Made by a program: the position numbers and the translations under genes. Shown here one piece after another: positions 51,024 through 58,598 of a DNA stretch of 63,934 bases (the stretch's first letter is position 1; each line of letters starts with the position of its first letter). A model generated the notes under the pieces. The model searched no databases and was not told where the DNA came from. It saw only the letters and a program-made list of their open reading frames with translations. Source of the stretch: a virus; IMG/VR virus record IMGVR_UViG_3300048588_000315, positions 1 to 63,934 of that record. One strand, 5' to 3'.

Positions 51024-51374
51024 TTATATCCTTCCTCTCATGAGATTATGGTTTGTCCACTTGTGAATCAACAAACTCGCCAGTTCGATCTGTGACCATC
51101 GGTCTCCTTCACTGATGGTCAGGCAGGCGAACTCGGCGAACACGACGACACAATCAGTCTTCACGTACGCGCACCGAAGATCGTACTGACCGATCCACGG
51201 ACCGTACCTCATCTTTGACAAGCGATAGCTGTCCACTCCTTTCAACCATGCGGACAGCGTGCATCCTAGATCATACGTGCCCACTCCGGGTCCGGTTTTG
51301 AGCATGATGATCGGCTCGGTGTGAACATACACGTTCCCATCGACGCCGCGAGAACACGCGCGCCGAACGATCAC
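51024..51374 (-). CDS. Hypothetical protein, 116 aa
   Basis: Several Cys and aromatic residues (GTYDLGCTLSAWLKGVDSYR, CVVVFAEFACL). Family unknown. The GTG at 51374 overlaps the upstream stop as GTGA; the ATG at 51485 would overlap the upstream gene by 115 nt and is less likely. No strong ribosome site; translation coupling is assumed. Confidence 0.5.
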   Translation of the reverse strand: MIVRRACSRGVDGNVYVHTEPIIMLKTGPGVGTYDLGCTLSAWLKGVDSYRLSKMRYGPWIGQYDLRCAYVKTDCVVVFAEFACLTISEGDRWSQIELASLLIHKWTNHNLMRGRI

Positions 51375-52150
51375 CGTTTTCGTTTGGAGATCTTGCTCGC
51401 AGATCCACGATTCTTCGCCGACGCATTGCGTGTAGTCGGGCGTTTCCGTCCTTGTGACACGACTTCGGATCGCTGTAGCTTGCATACGTCAGCCTGTTCC
51501 CGCCGTTGAAGGCGAATCAATCGTTCAATCTCCGCGATGATCAATGCTCCGGCCTTCACGAGATCGTGGATCCGCATGTGACGAGGAAGATGCATCGTGC
51601 TTCCAGGGCACTGAGGCTTCCACCATGATTCGTCCCAAGGCCATAGAGTACGACGAAGATTCCCGCCGCCAGCCCCGACCAGCAGCGCGCGGAAGTGACC
51701 CGGCATCGCGTAGCAAGCGGCCGCGCGAGCGAGATCCTCGAACGTATGCTTGTCATCGTGCCGGTCATTGAAGCCTTCCGTCTTCAGTTGCCGAACACGC
51801 TCGTCGGACAGCAGAGCGAGAACGCGGAACGTATCGCCCGAGACGACGCGACCCGGTCCGGCTCCGTACGCTCGCGCGAACTCTTCATTCTTGCGCGAAT
51901 TGTAAGCATCGGCGGCAGGAGCCGGAGTCACGCGAGCCACGATCGGCACACGAATGTATCCGTCCAGTGAATACGCTCTCGCGTTCTCAATGTCATCTCG
52001 GCTTAGAGCGCCGAGCATCTGGGCCGCCATTTTCTTGGACAGCTTCTCGATGTCTTCAGTCATCCTGTCTTTCTGCGGAGAGCCGCCGGATCCGCGAGAT
52101 CGGGTCGATGGTTTCCGCTTCGTCCGCTTCACTGACTTTCTGCGCTTCAT
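51371..52150 (-). CDS. Phage protein with the WPWD-WWKP motif, 259 aa
   Basis: The C-terminal half has the pattern TLWPWDESWWKP, then a RIHDLVKAGALIIAEIERL segment, and before it RVRQLKTEGFNDRHDD, all seen together in a common phage protein type of unknown function. The N-terminal 30 residues and the last 40 are basic (nucleic-acid binding possible). The start at 52150 has AAAGG at good spacing, though it overlaps the upstream gene by 95 nt. An ATG at 52063 would overlap by only 8 nt. Confidence 0.65.
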   Translation of the reverse strand: MKRRKSVKRTKRKPSTRSRGSGGSPQKDRMTEDIEKLSKKMAAQMLGALSRDDIENARAYSLDGYIRVPIVARVTPAPAADAYNSRKNEEFARAYGAGPGRVVSGDTFRVLALLSDERVRQLKTEGFNDRHDDKHTFEDLARAAACYAMPGHFRALLVGAGGGNLRRTLWPWDESWWKPQCPGSTMHLPRHMRIHDLVKAGALIIAEIERLIRLQRREQADVCKLQRSEVVSQGRKRPTTRNASAKNRGSASKISKRKR

Positions 52151-52634
52151 GTTCTGGCCTTTCTGTGAGAACCCGCTGGAGTTCTACGCTGTCGATGTTC
52201 TTCACTACGGATTCCAGCGATCCGTAGGCATCGGTCGCCTGCTGCGCCAATGCTTTGTAATTCTCAATGAGTTCACTCAGGTCGCTCAGGTGATACGCCA
52301 GTGTTTCCAGCACGTGGACCTGATGAAGATCGAGATCCAACTTGCTTCCGTTGCTCAGTGCAATCTCGTGGAGCAGCTTCTCGGCTGAGAGCAGTGAGAG
52401 CCGATGCCATTCATCGTCGGGCCGGATCAGGATCGGCACGTCGCTCTTGTCCCGCACGATCGCGGTGAAGTGCAGCTTCTTGCCGGACAGCCCTGGAATG
52501 TCACCGCGACGGCATCTCTCCTTGAATTCCTTGACCACGTCCCATAGATCGGCGTGATCGGAATCGTATGCGGCCTCGGCGTAGTATTTTCCGGAGGCCT
52601 TGAAGTATTCGACTCGAACGGTGTTAGCAGCCAT
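52056..52634 (-). CDS. Hypothetical protein, 192 aa
   Basis: The N-terminal half is beta-rich (TVRVEYFKASGKYYAE, HFTAIVRDKSD). The middle has a helical coiled-coil stretch (LHQVHVLETLAYHLSDLSEL). Unknown family. The ATG at 52634 has AGAAGG nine nt before and overlaps the upstream gene end. Confidence 0.6.
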   Translation of the reverse strand: MAANTVRVEYFKASGKYYAEAAYDSDHADLWDVVKEFKERCRRGDIPGLSGKKLHFTAIVRDKSDVPILIRPDDEWHRLSLLSAEKLLHEIALSNGSKLDLDLHQVHVLETLAYHLSDLSELIENYKALAQQATDAYGSLESVVKNIDSVELQRVLTERPEHEAQKVSEADEAETIDPISRIRRLSAERQDD

Positions 52635-52869
52635 CGCTGTCATCCTTCTGTTTCTTCAAAATGGTGATTGCATTGTTGATCGCCGCGAACAGGCTCGGGC
52701 TAGACGAACCGATCTGCCTGTTATCTTTCCACACTGACCATTCTTCCTCCACGGGGAAGTAGGTCGCACGCGCTCCGGGATCCACGGCTCTCAGCTCTTC
52801 ATGCGCTTTTCTCTTAGCGTCCAGCAGCGCTTGGAGGGCCGAATCCGGGCATCCGTTGTAGCATCTCAT
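52624..52869 (-). CDS. Hypothetical small protein, 81 aa
   Basis: It contains ELRAVDPGARATYF then an acidic segment and a DNR-type loop, loosely like the VRALDPEAEF block of the 4711/5565 paralogues, so it may be a distant member. Two Cys near the start. The ATG overlaps the upstream stop as ATGA, with AAGGGAAAGG. Confidence 0.55.
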   Translation of the reverse strand: MRCYNGCPDSALQALLDAKRKAHEELRAVDPGARATYFPVEEEWSVWKDNRQIGSSSPSLFAAINNAITILKKQKDDSDGC

Positions 52870-53228
52870 TTCAGCCTTTCCCTTATGTCGACCCATCGCG
52901 GATCTTCCGGCGAATAGTTTCTCAGTTGCCGGAGCTTGATCCGTTCAGGAGCCTCTATTGCGAACCGAACTAAGTGATCATGTAACGCATGAACACGAAC
53001 GGTGAAGTTCACACCGTCCAAGTGAAACGTCTTCACTTCGCCTACGTCGATCTCTATGATGCGACGGAGAACGCTGACATACACGCATACGTACCGCGTC
53101 GCTCCGTTAGATCGGTACCGCACTGCTACAACAGCGAAGATGCAGCAGGACGAGTTCCGTGGATCGTCGGGCGCGAGCGGGATGTACGCCATGATGCGGC
53201 CGCGAAGTGTGACGTCACGTGTGAGCAT
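52866..53228 (-). CDS. Possible CsrA-like protein with N-terminal extension, 120 aa
   Basis: Residues about 55-100 (RIIEIDVGEVKTFHLDGV, then VNFTVRVHALHDHLVRFAIE, APERIKLRQLRN) follow the CsrA strand order (I-x-I, a VTVxV strand, VRxxIxAPexI), but the final HREE is not exact. The first 50 residues carry two adjacent Cys and a Val/Arg-rich strand that CsrA lacks. RNA binding is a hypothesis. The ATG at 53228 has AGGGA and overlaps the upstream stop. Confidence 0.42.
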   Translation of the reverse strand: MLTRDVTLRGRIMAYIPLAPDDPRNSSCCIFAVVAVRYRSNGATRYVCVYVSVLRRIIEIDVGEVKTFHLDGVNFTVRVHALHDHLVRFAIEAPERIKLRQLRNYSPEDPRWVDIRERLK

Positions 53229-53523
53229 GTAAATCCCTATGCTGCTGTCTCGCAGCCTTCATCACTCTCCGCCACTCTTCGATCTTGTTGGAGAGCAGTT
53301 CGATCTCGATGGCTCCGGCTTCCACTGCTTGCTCGCGCCTGGAAGTTGTGAGATCGTAGTGGCATCCGCTCGGCTTGTCTTGGAACCACGGCCTTCGCAG
53401 GCCGATCGTGTCCGCCATCTTGTGGAGCTCTTCCAAGGTATCGGCCATCATGTGACACGATGGCACGAGACGACCGCGGATGGCGAAGCCCCACGAGCGC
53501 AGATTGTCTACGTAGACCGGCAT
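53215..53523 (-). CDS. DUF4031 protein, 102 aa
   Basis: It starts with PVYVDNLRSWGFAIRGR and has GLRRPWFQDKPSGCHYDLT, the typical pattern of DUF4031. The function of this family is not known; it is common in phages and bacteria. The C-terminal helix (EIELLSNKIEEWRRVMKAA) is an addition. ATG at 53523 with GAGAGGA. Confidence 0.78.
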   Translation of the reverse strand: MPVYVDNLRSWGFAIRGRLVPSCHMMADTLEELHKMADTIGLRRPWFQDKPSGCHYDLTTSRREQAVEAGAIEIELLSNKIEEWRRVMKAARQQHRDLHAHT

Positions 53524-53533
53524 CGCAGTCCTC

Positions 53534-53944
53534 TCACGTGGGAGCACGTTCAAAGCCGGACATGACCACGACCTGAGACAGCTTGCCTGCTATCTCATCG
53601 CGACCAGAAAGCCGATCGGCCGAAATGTCGTCGATGAGTTGCACGAGGAGGCCGATAGCCTTCCAGTGCTCCCGCCGAAGCCGGTCGTACTTCCGCTGAG
53701 AGATACGCTTTCGCTTCGGGGCCTTCGCGATCTGGTGAGAGAACAGATCGCAGTGATCTTCCCTCATTTTCCGCCCGGTCCACTTCTTGCCGTCGTGGAT
53801 GCGAACGTGGATGTACTGCTCGCCTACGTTGATGAACCGATCCAGTGAACTACCGTGCCCCTGATGATCGAGACAGTTATCACACTGACAGCAGAACCCG
53901 TACCTCGCCTTGCGATACTCGCCTCTTCGTAGCTGAGATCCCAT
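53534..53944 (-). CDS. Hypothetical zinc-binding-like protein, 136 aa
   Basis: Near the N-terminus, FCCQCDNCLDHQGHGSSLDR gives several Cys/His that could bind zinc. The rest is basic and helical (KAPKRKRISQRKYDRLRREH). Might be a small DNA-binding or nuclease-related protein; not proven. ATG at 53944 with GAGGA. Confidence 0.55.
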   Translation of the reverse strand: MGSQLRRGEYRKARYGFCCQCDNCLDHQGHGSSLDRFINVGEQYIHVRIHDGKKWTGRKMREDHCDLFSHQIAKAPKRKRISQRKYDRLRREHWKAIGLLVQLIDDISADRLSGRDEIAGKLSQVVVMSGFERAPT

Positions 53945-53973
53945 GACAGACACTCCTCTTCAAGTTGTTCACT

Positions 53974-54082
53974 TCACTGTAAGATCACCTTCATCACGCT
54001 GATGAAGATCATTGTTGTCGTTGCGCCGAGCACAGCTATGATCCCGACGAGCACAGCGGTCTCAACCCATTCATTCCTTTTT
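53974..54082 (-). other. Frame with a transmembrane segment reachable by -1 frameshift
   Basis: Beyond the AAAAAG run (T5 at 54078-54082 on the + strand) the -1 frame of the gene 54036-54344 is open for about 35 codons and encodes WVETAVLVGIIAVLGATTT followed by another hydrophobic stretch. It has no ATG/GTG start with a ribosome site. It may extend that protein with a membrane anchor by programmed slippage, or mark a sequencing/pseudogene frameshift. Confidence 0.35.
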
Positions 54083-54344
54083 GCGGTTCATAGCCATCGG
54101 CTCCTTCCGAGCTTCTCATGAAGACATACGCTGTGTCGGTTTGCAAACAGATGCTGACGCTGATGGGAGTGTATTCTACCACTTCCGGCAACTGAAGACA
54201 ACCTAATAGTTGATCAAAGAACATCTCCGGATCGTTGCAAGTCAGCACGGCATCTTGACAGACGAAGCCGTCAATGATGCGGACGACACGACCAGCGAGA
54301 ACGTCGTTTTTGAAAGTACGCCAGCAGTTCCATGATGCACTCAA
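54036..54344 (-). CDS. Hypothetical protein, 102 aa
   Basis: Contains FKNDVLAGRVVRIIDGFVCQ and LTCNDPEMFFDQLLGCLQLP; no family recognised. The ATG at 54344 overlaps the GNAT gene stop as ATGA. Near its end an A-run (CAAAAAGGA) could let some ribosomes shift into a transmembrane frame (53974-54082). Confidence 0.55.
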   Translation of the reverse strand: MSASWNCWRTFKNDVLAGRVVRIIDGFVCQDAVLTCNDPEMFFDQLLGCLQLPEVVEYTPISVSICLQTDTAYVFMRSSEGADGYEPQKGMNGLRPLCSSGS

Positions 54345-54703
54345 GCCTTTCTTGTCCAGTTGATGTGAGCGATGAACTCAGTCACGCACTCCTCCGGTCC
54401 GTAGTGCGAGATCATTTCCTCTAAGCTGATTCCAAGAGACCCGAAAGCGCCGAGCTTCCGCATCTCCTCTTCCATGGTGAAGAACATCGTCGTGCCGATC
54501 TTCCGTCGGCGCATACGTTCGTTGACGGAGATTCTCCGCACGAACCCGAAGTCGAAGTATGGCCCGCTGTCGATGATCATGAAACCGACAGGTCTCTTCT
54601 CGGCGTGCGCGATGACCGTCGTTCTCCACGTAGAGCAGCGGTACCGAATAGCAAGTTCGCCGACGACTACCGTTTTCTCAACCGCATTTCCGTATAGCAG
54701 CAT
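54341..54703 (-). CDS. GNAT-type acetyltransferase-like protein, 120 aa
   Basis: The segment FVRRISVNERMRRRKIGTTM matches the acetyl-CoA-binding motif of GNAT proteins (V..RRxxxG followed by a helix). The N-terminal strands and a C-terminal part fit a small GNAT domain. Its likely target is an amine; in this modified-base cluster, an amino group on DNA or a nucleotide is a fair guess. The ATG at 54703 uses the ribosome site of the repeated leader; the longer frame upstream is the repeat array. Confidence 0.65.
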   Translation of the reverse strand: MLLYGNAVEKTVVVGELAIRYRCSTWRTTVIAHAEKRPVGFMIIDSGPYFDFGFVRRISVNERMRRRKIGTTMFFTMEEEMRKLGAFGSLGISLEEMISHYGPEECVTEFIAHINWTRKA

Positions 54704-54802
54704 TTTCTGTCCTTCCTGTCCGCTGGCCCCGACCATTACAGAGTCCGGGTCGCGCCTAGACCGCATACTGGCCCGACCCGGACGCTGTAATAGCCCTGCC
54801 GC
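54704..54802 (-). repeat. Repeated leader, copy 2, with long hairpin and ribosome site
   Basis: Nearly identical to 24129-24226. An 18-bp stem with one mismatch (ATTACAG.GTCCGGGTCG with CGACCCGGAC.CTGTAAT, 54735-54791, loop 21 nt), then GGACAGGAAGGACAGAAA right before the ATG of the GNAT gene. Confidence 0.8.
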
Positions 54803-55471
54803 TGGCGGTCTTTCCAAGGCGGAGCCCCATTCGGAGGGGCCAATTTCCAAGGCGGGAGCCCGCTCGGAGGGCTCATTTTCCAAGGCGGAGCCCCATTCAG
54901 AGGGGCCAATTTCCAAGGCGGGAGCCCGCTCGGAGGGCTCATTTTCCAAGGCGGAGCCCCATTCGGAGGGACCAATTTCCAAGGCGGAGCCCCATTCAGA
55001 GGGCCCATTTTCCAAGGCGGAGCCCCATTCGGAGGGGCCAATTTCCAAGGCGGGAGCCCTGCCGCTGGCCCTGCCGCCCTGCCGCTGGCCCTGCCGCCCT
55101 GCCGCTGGCCCTGCCGCCCTGCCGCTGGCCCTGCCGCCCTGCCGCCCTGCCGCTGGCCCTGCCGCCCTGCCGCTGGCCCTGCCGCCCTGCCGCTGGCCAG
55201 CGGTCTTTCCAAGGCGGAGCCCTGCCGCCCTGCCGCTCTTTCCAAGGCGGGAGCCCGCTCCGAGGGCCCAATTTCCAAGGCGGGAGCCCGCTCCGAGGGC
55301 CCAATTTCCAAGGCGGGAGCCCGCTCCGAGGGCCCAATTTCCAAGGCGGGAGCCCGCTCGGAGGCCTGAATTTCCAAGGCGGGAGCCCGCTCCGAGGGCC
55401 CAATTTCCAAGGCGGGAGCCCGCTCGGAGGCCGGTCTTTCAAACGCCAGCGGCAGGGCGGACCATCGTCTT
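54803..55471. repeat. Tandem array of 33-bp and 8/12-nt units, second copy
   Basis: 33-bp units (about 54810-55055 and 55225-55440) flank a block of CCGCCCTG/CCGCTGGCCCTG units (55056-55200). The core words GGCGGGAGCCCGCTCC and GAGGGCCC and TTTCCAA are the same as at 24227-25104. It starts directly after the stop of the 55472 gene. Near 55430-55485 the word CTTTCAAACGCC occurs twice. Confidence 0.85.
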
Positions 55472-56251
55472 TCAAACGCCGGACCGCTGAACCGTCATCA
55501 TGAACGTTTCAGCCGCAAGCGCGTTCCTCAGTTCATCGATGGACGCGTACTCGGCCGCGATGCCCGAAGCGTAGTGGAACACTTGTTCGCGCGGACCGAC
55601 GAGGAAGACCGGCTTCTTGAGAGCGAGCGCAATACCGACTTCGCTGTGCCTTCCGCCTTTAGTTTCTGTATCGCCAGTCAACACCACGACGAAATCCACA
55701 CCGACAATATCTTCCAGATCATGGTCGGCCATCTCCTGCTTCGTGAAGCGTGGATGCTCAGCGTACCCTGAACCCTGTTCCTTCGCCAGATCTATCCATC
55801 GCGCCGTCACCCGGATTCCAGCGCTGCGAAGAGCCGACGCGATCGCCTCGGCTTCATGACGACGAGGAAAGCTGGCGGCGACATACGCCGACAAGGCTTC
55901 TCGCCCTGCCGTTCGCTGGCCGAAGACTTGATACTCGGCGACCGACGCACGATGCTCGCTGACGCCGAGATGCATCAGCGTTTCCTTGAAGTTCCGCCGG
56001 GACGGATCGATGATGCGTGCGCAGATCGCCGGACCGGACTTGACGACAACGGCTCTCACTGAACCGGTATCATCCGTCCGCGTGCCGATCACGCGAACGA
56101 CGTTACCGTCATCCGTCGGGGCCATCCAGACCTGATCCGGCACGAGACCTTTCCCGCCGTCTCGCGTGCGCAGTACTTCACACGCTTTCTCGAACTCGCT
56201 CAGTCCGTACTGATCGATCAGTCTCAACGCTTCTTGAAGCTTTGCTCTCAT
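55472..56251 (-). CDS. Nucleoside 2-deoxyribosyltransferase-like protein with extra N-terminus, 259 aa
   Basis: The C-terminal ~130 residues have the 2-deoxyribosyltransferase-like fold: VAASFPRRHEAEAIASALRS, VDFVVVLTGDTET, GGRHSEVGIALALKKPVFLV. The Glu in RHSEVG is at the place of the catalytic Glu of this family. The N-terminal 120 residues are unknown (SEFEKACEVLRTRDGG). It may move or hydrolyse a (modified) nucleobase. It is the neighbour of the base-modification genes. The ATG at 56251 has AAAGG. Confidence 0.72.
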   Translation of the reverse strand: MRAKLQEALRLIDQYGLSEFEKACEVLRTRDGGKGLVPDQVWMAPTDDGNVVRVIGTRTDDTGSVRAVVVKSGPAICARIIDPSRRNFKETLMHLGVSEHRASVAEYQVFGQRTAGREALSAYVAASFPRRHEAEAIASALRSAGIRVTARWIDLAKEQGSGYAEHPRFTKQEMADHDLEDIVGVDFVVVLTGDTETKGGRHSEVGIALALKKPVFLVGPREQVFHYASGIAAEYASIDELRNALAAETFMMTVQRSGV

Positions 56252-56254
56252 GGA

Positions 56255-56920
56255 TCATTTCGCCTTTCCACAGATAAAGAGGTGACGCTTTCGTGAGATA
56301 CCGCCGCTGTCACCACAGCCGAGGTGATCAGCGTAACCGAACGCCGACGACAGGAGACCTTGGATCTCATCAGTGTCCATCTTCGCGCCTTGAATGTTGG
56401 ACTCGAAGAAACACCGACCGCCTTTCGCCACGAGCGAGGCTAGCCATCCGTAGAACGTCGGCAGATAATCAACGTCGAAGTAGTCATCAACCGAACAGCA
56501 GAAGACCACGCTCGCCTTGCCGATCTTCGGCAGGCTGACCCTGAAGTCTGCCTGCCGAAAGTCAACGTGCCCGGACTTGTTCATGCCGTGGAATTCGGCA
56601 ACGTCCCTGCAGAACTGAATCCGTTCATCGTTGAATTCCATGCCGAGGATGTTCCGGCATCCGCGACGCCATGCTTCCCAGCAGAGAGCGCCGACGTTCG
56701 AGCCGACGTCGAACATGGTTTCTTTCGCCAGCGCCGATGGGCTGTCATCGAAGCCAAAGTCGTCGAACCGCTTGATCGTATCCCGAACGTACTCCTCGTT
56801 CTCGAACGGCGGTATGGTCAGCCGAGAGTAGAGACCGTGCGATCGGGTCGTAGACAGACGCTTCCCGCCGCCGCTGAGACGATGGGCCTCGTGGATAAGT
56901 TCGCTCGCAGACTTCATCAT
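56255..56920 (-). CDS. Class I SAM methyltransferase-like protein, 221 aa
   Basis: SAM-binding motif I, MFDVGSNVGALCWEAW, is clear, followed by ILGMEFNDERIQFCRDVAEF (acidic end of motif II) and VVFCCSVDDYF at the motif IV place. The target is not shown; no DNA-methylase NPPY/DPPY is seen, so a small molecule, tRNA-like or base-modifying intermediate is possible. It overlaps the radical SAM gene as ATGA and is part of the modification cluster. Confidence 0.75.
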   Translation of the reverse strand: MMKSASELIHEAHRLSGGGKRLSTTRSHGLYSRLTIPPFENEEYVRDTIKRFDDFGFDDSPSALAKETMFDVGSNVGALCWEAWRRGCRNILGMEFNDERIQFCRDVAEFHGMNKSGHVDFRQADFRVSLPKIGKASVVFCCSVDDYFDVDYLPTFYGWLASLVAKGGRCFFESNIQGAKMDTDEIQGLLSSAFGYADHLGCGDSGGISRKRHLFICGKAK

Positions 56921-57993
56921 GTCCTCGCTTTCTTGGAACTGACAGTGAGCGGAATGAAGGAAGGCTGACCGTACCCGATGTCGTCAGCTGAGAGCCAGTC
57001 TTCCGCTAAGATGGCCTCGTCGGCTTCCGGAGAACCGAACGTAATATTCGGCACGTTCCACCGATAGAAGCCTCCGTGATAGTTGCATTGACGGCACAGG
57101 GGAGACCGCCGGTCCTTGTTCTGCAGCTTCAGTCGCAGCTTGTGATATCGCTCATCGTTCCACAGCTCGACGAGAGAGCGCTCAGCCACGTTGCCGGGAG
57201 ATCCGGCTCCGTAGTAGTCGTCGCAGCATTGGATCATGCTTCCTTTCCAGTTGATGATCATGCTGCGGAACGGCCTCACGCACGAGGCCTTCAGCGGCTC
57301 GGCCAGCGGCTTGGAGAACCACGGGATCGCTCCAGCCCGATTGTCGATGGCGTACCGCATCGACTCCTCGTGCTTCTTCTTGCCGAGATGGATCGACTTG
57401 TCGGCATCACCCGGCTGATATCCGTACCATGGAACGGCTTTCACGGTACGGTAGTCAGCGCCACAGTGTTGGAAGATGTTCCCGCCGATGTGAAGGCGAT
57501 CTACCTTCCGCTGCACTTCGTCGAACCATGCCTTGAACTTCTCGTGTCGCTCCCGTGCTTCGGCGATCCCGCCAGCGATGAGATCCGCATCGCCGGTCCC
57601 GTCGTGCTTGCTGTAGACGTTGATCTGGAACTGATTCAGTCCTGCTTCGAACAACGACACGATGTCCTCCGGTCCGCGAAGCAGATCGCCGTTCGACAAC
57701 ACTGCGATCGACGTTCGCGGGAGAACCTCTCGCACGTGCCGGATGCGATGGCGGATCAGCGGATCGAGTAGCGGTTCGTTGTACGAGTACAGATGCACTC
57801 GGCCTTTGAACTTCAGTTCGGCCAGCTCGAGGATGATCTTGTTCCAGATCGCCTCGTCCATCATCTCCTTCGGTCGCGGCGCATGGCTCTCAGGGCAGAA
57901 CGTGCATCGGCGATTGCAGTGTCCGCATGTCTCAATGCCGATGATGCTGAACAGTCTCGTGTTCTCTTTGGATACGTCGTATGTCTGCGGCAT
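56917..57993 (-). CDS. Radical SAM/SPASM enzyme, 358 aa
   Basis: The radical SAM cluster motif is CNRRCTFC (C26, C30, C33). The barrel includes YSYNEPLLDP (a typical GEP/NEP element) and VLSNGDLL. The C-terminal SPASM-like part has IQCCDDYYGAGSPG and SPLCRQCNYHGG, which bind additional iron-sulfur. In thymidine-hypermodifying phages a radical SAM enzyme rearranges an amino-acid adduct on DNA; the neighbours here make a similar role possible. ATG at 57993 with GTAGGAGG. Confidence 0.85.
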   Translation of the reverse strand: MPQTYDVSKENTRLFSIIGIETCGHCNRRCTFCPESHAPRPKEMMDEAIWNKIILELAELKFKGRVHLYSYNEPLLDPLIRHRIRHVREVLPRTSIAVLSNGDLLRGPEDIVSLFEAGLNQFQINVYSKHDGTGDADLIAGGIAEARERHEKFKAWFDEVQRKVDRLHIGGNIFQHCGADYRTVKAVPWYGYQPGDADKSIHLGKKKHEESMRYAIDNRAGAIPWFSKPLAEPLKASCVRPFRSMIINWKGSMIQCCDDYYGAGSPGNVAERSLVELWNDERYHKLRLKLQNKDRRSPLCRQCNYHGGFYRWNVPNITFGSPEADEAILAEDWLSADDIGYGQPSFIPLTVSSKKART

Positions 57994-58001
57994 TCAGCCT
58001 C

Positions 58002-58598
58002 CTACTGGACGGACTTGATCCGCCCGAAAATTTCGTTGGCGATGTACTGGAACGAGCCCCGGATCACGGTGATGTCTCGCTTCTCATCGCCACGAGCGAT
58101 GGAAGCGATCAGGTCTTCATGCTGCTTCAGCAGCTTGTGGTATCTGTCCTTGAGAATCCGGTTGTCACCTTCTCGGAACAGCATCCGCCCGTGTCTCTGC
58201 CGGCGCGCAGAACGATTCTTGATGCACTCGTTCAATGGCGTACCGAGAAACGCGAAGACGACTGGCCCGCGATCAGCGAGACGGAGCCATCTCGGCAACG
58301 AGTCGCTGACTGCTCCACCTTCGAACAGAACGATGCGATAGAGATCGCGCAGTTCATCGACAGCTTCATAGATGCGATGGATCGGCCTGATGCCGTCGCA
58401 TCCTCCAGTCGGCCTGTCGTAGCGTCCAACGATGGCGACCTTGCCGTCATCGTCGGCAATGAACGGAACGGCCCATCGCTCCTTCTCCACCTGGAGCAGC
58501 TTCAGTTCGCCTTTGATCACTTCGGCGAGCTCGACCATCATCGTGGTCTTCCCTGCTCCGTTCGTTCCTCTCACGTTGATCACTGTCCCGAGCGTCAT
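58002..58598 (-). CDS. 5-hydroxymethylpyrimidine DNA kinase-like P-loop protein, 198 aa
   Basis: P-loop GTNGAGKTT (11-19), then VGRYDRPTGGCDG (about 57-69) and IVLFEGG, the combination seen in phage 5-hmdU DNA kinases (Iyer and Aravind; Lee and Weigele work). Those enzymes put a phosphate on the hydroxymethyl group of DNA so that a nucleophile can replace it. Substrate base cannot be read. The ATG at 58598 overlaps the upstream stop as ATGA and has GGAG. The frame upstream in the same reading direction is a shadow. Confidence 0.75.
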   Translation of the reverse strand: MTLGTVINVRGTNGAGKTTMMVELAEVIKGELKLLQVEKERWAVPFIADDDGKVAIVGRYDRPTGGCDGIRPIHRIYEAVDELRDLYRIVLFEGGAVSDSLPRWLRLADRGPVVFAFLGTPLNECIKNRSARRQRHGRMLFREGDNRILKDRYHKLLKQHEDLIASIARGDEKRDITVIRGSFQYIANEIFGRIKSVQ

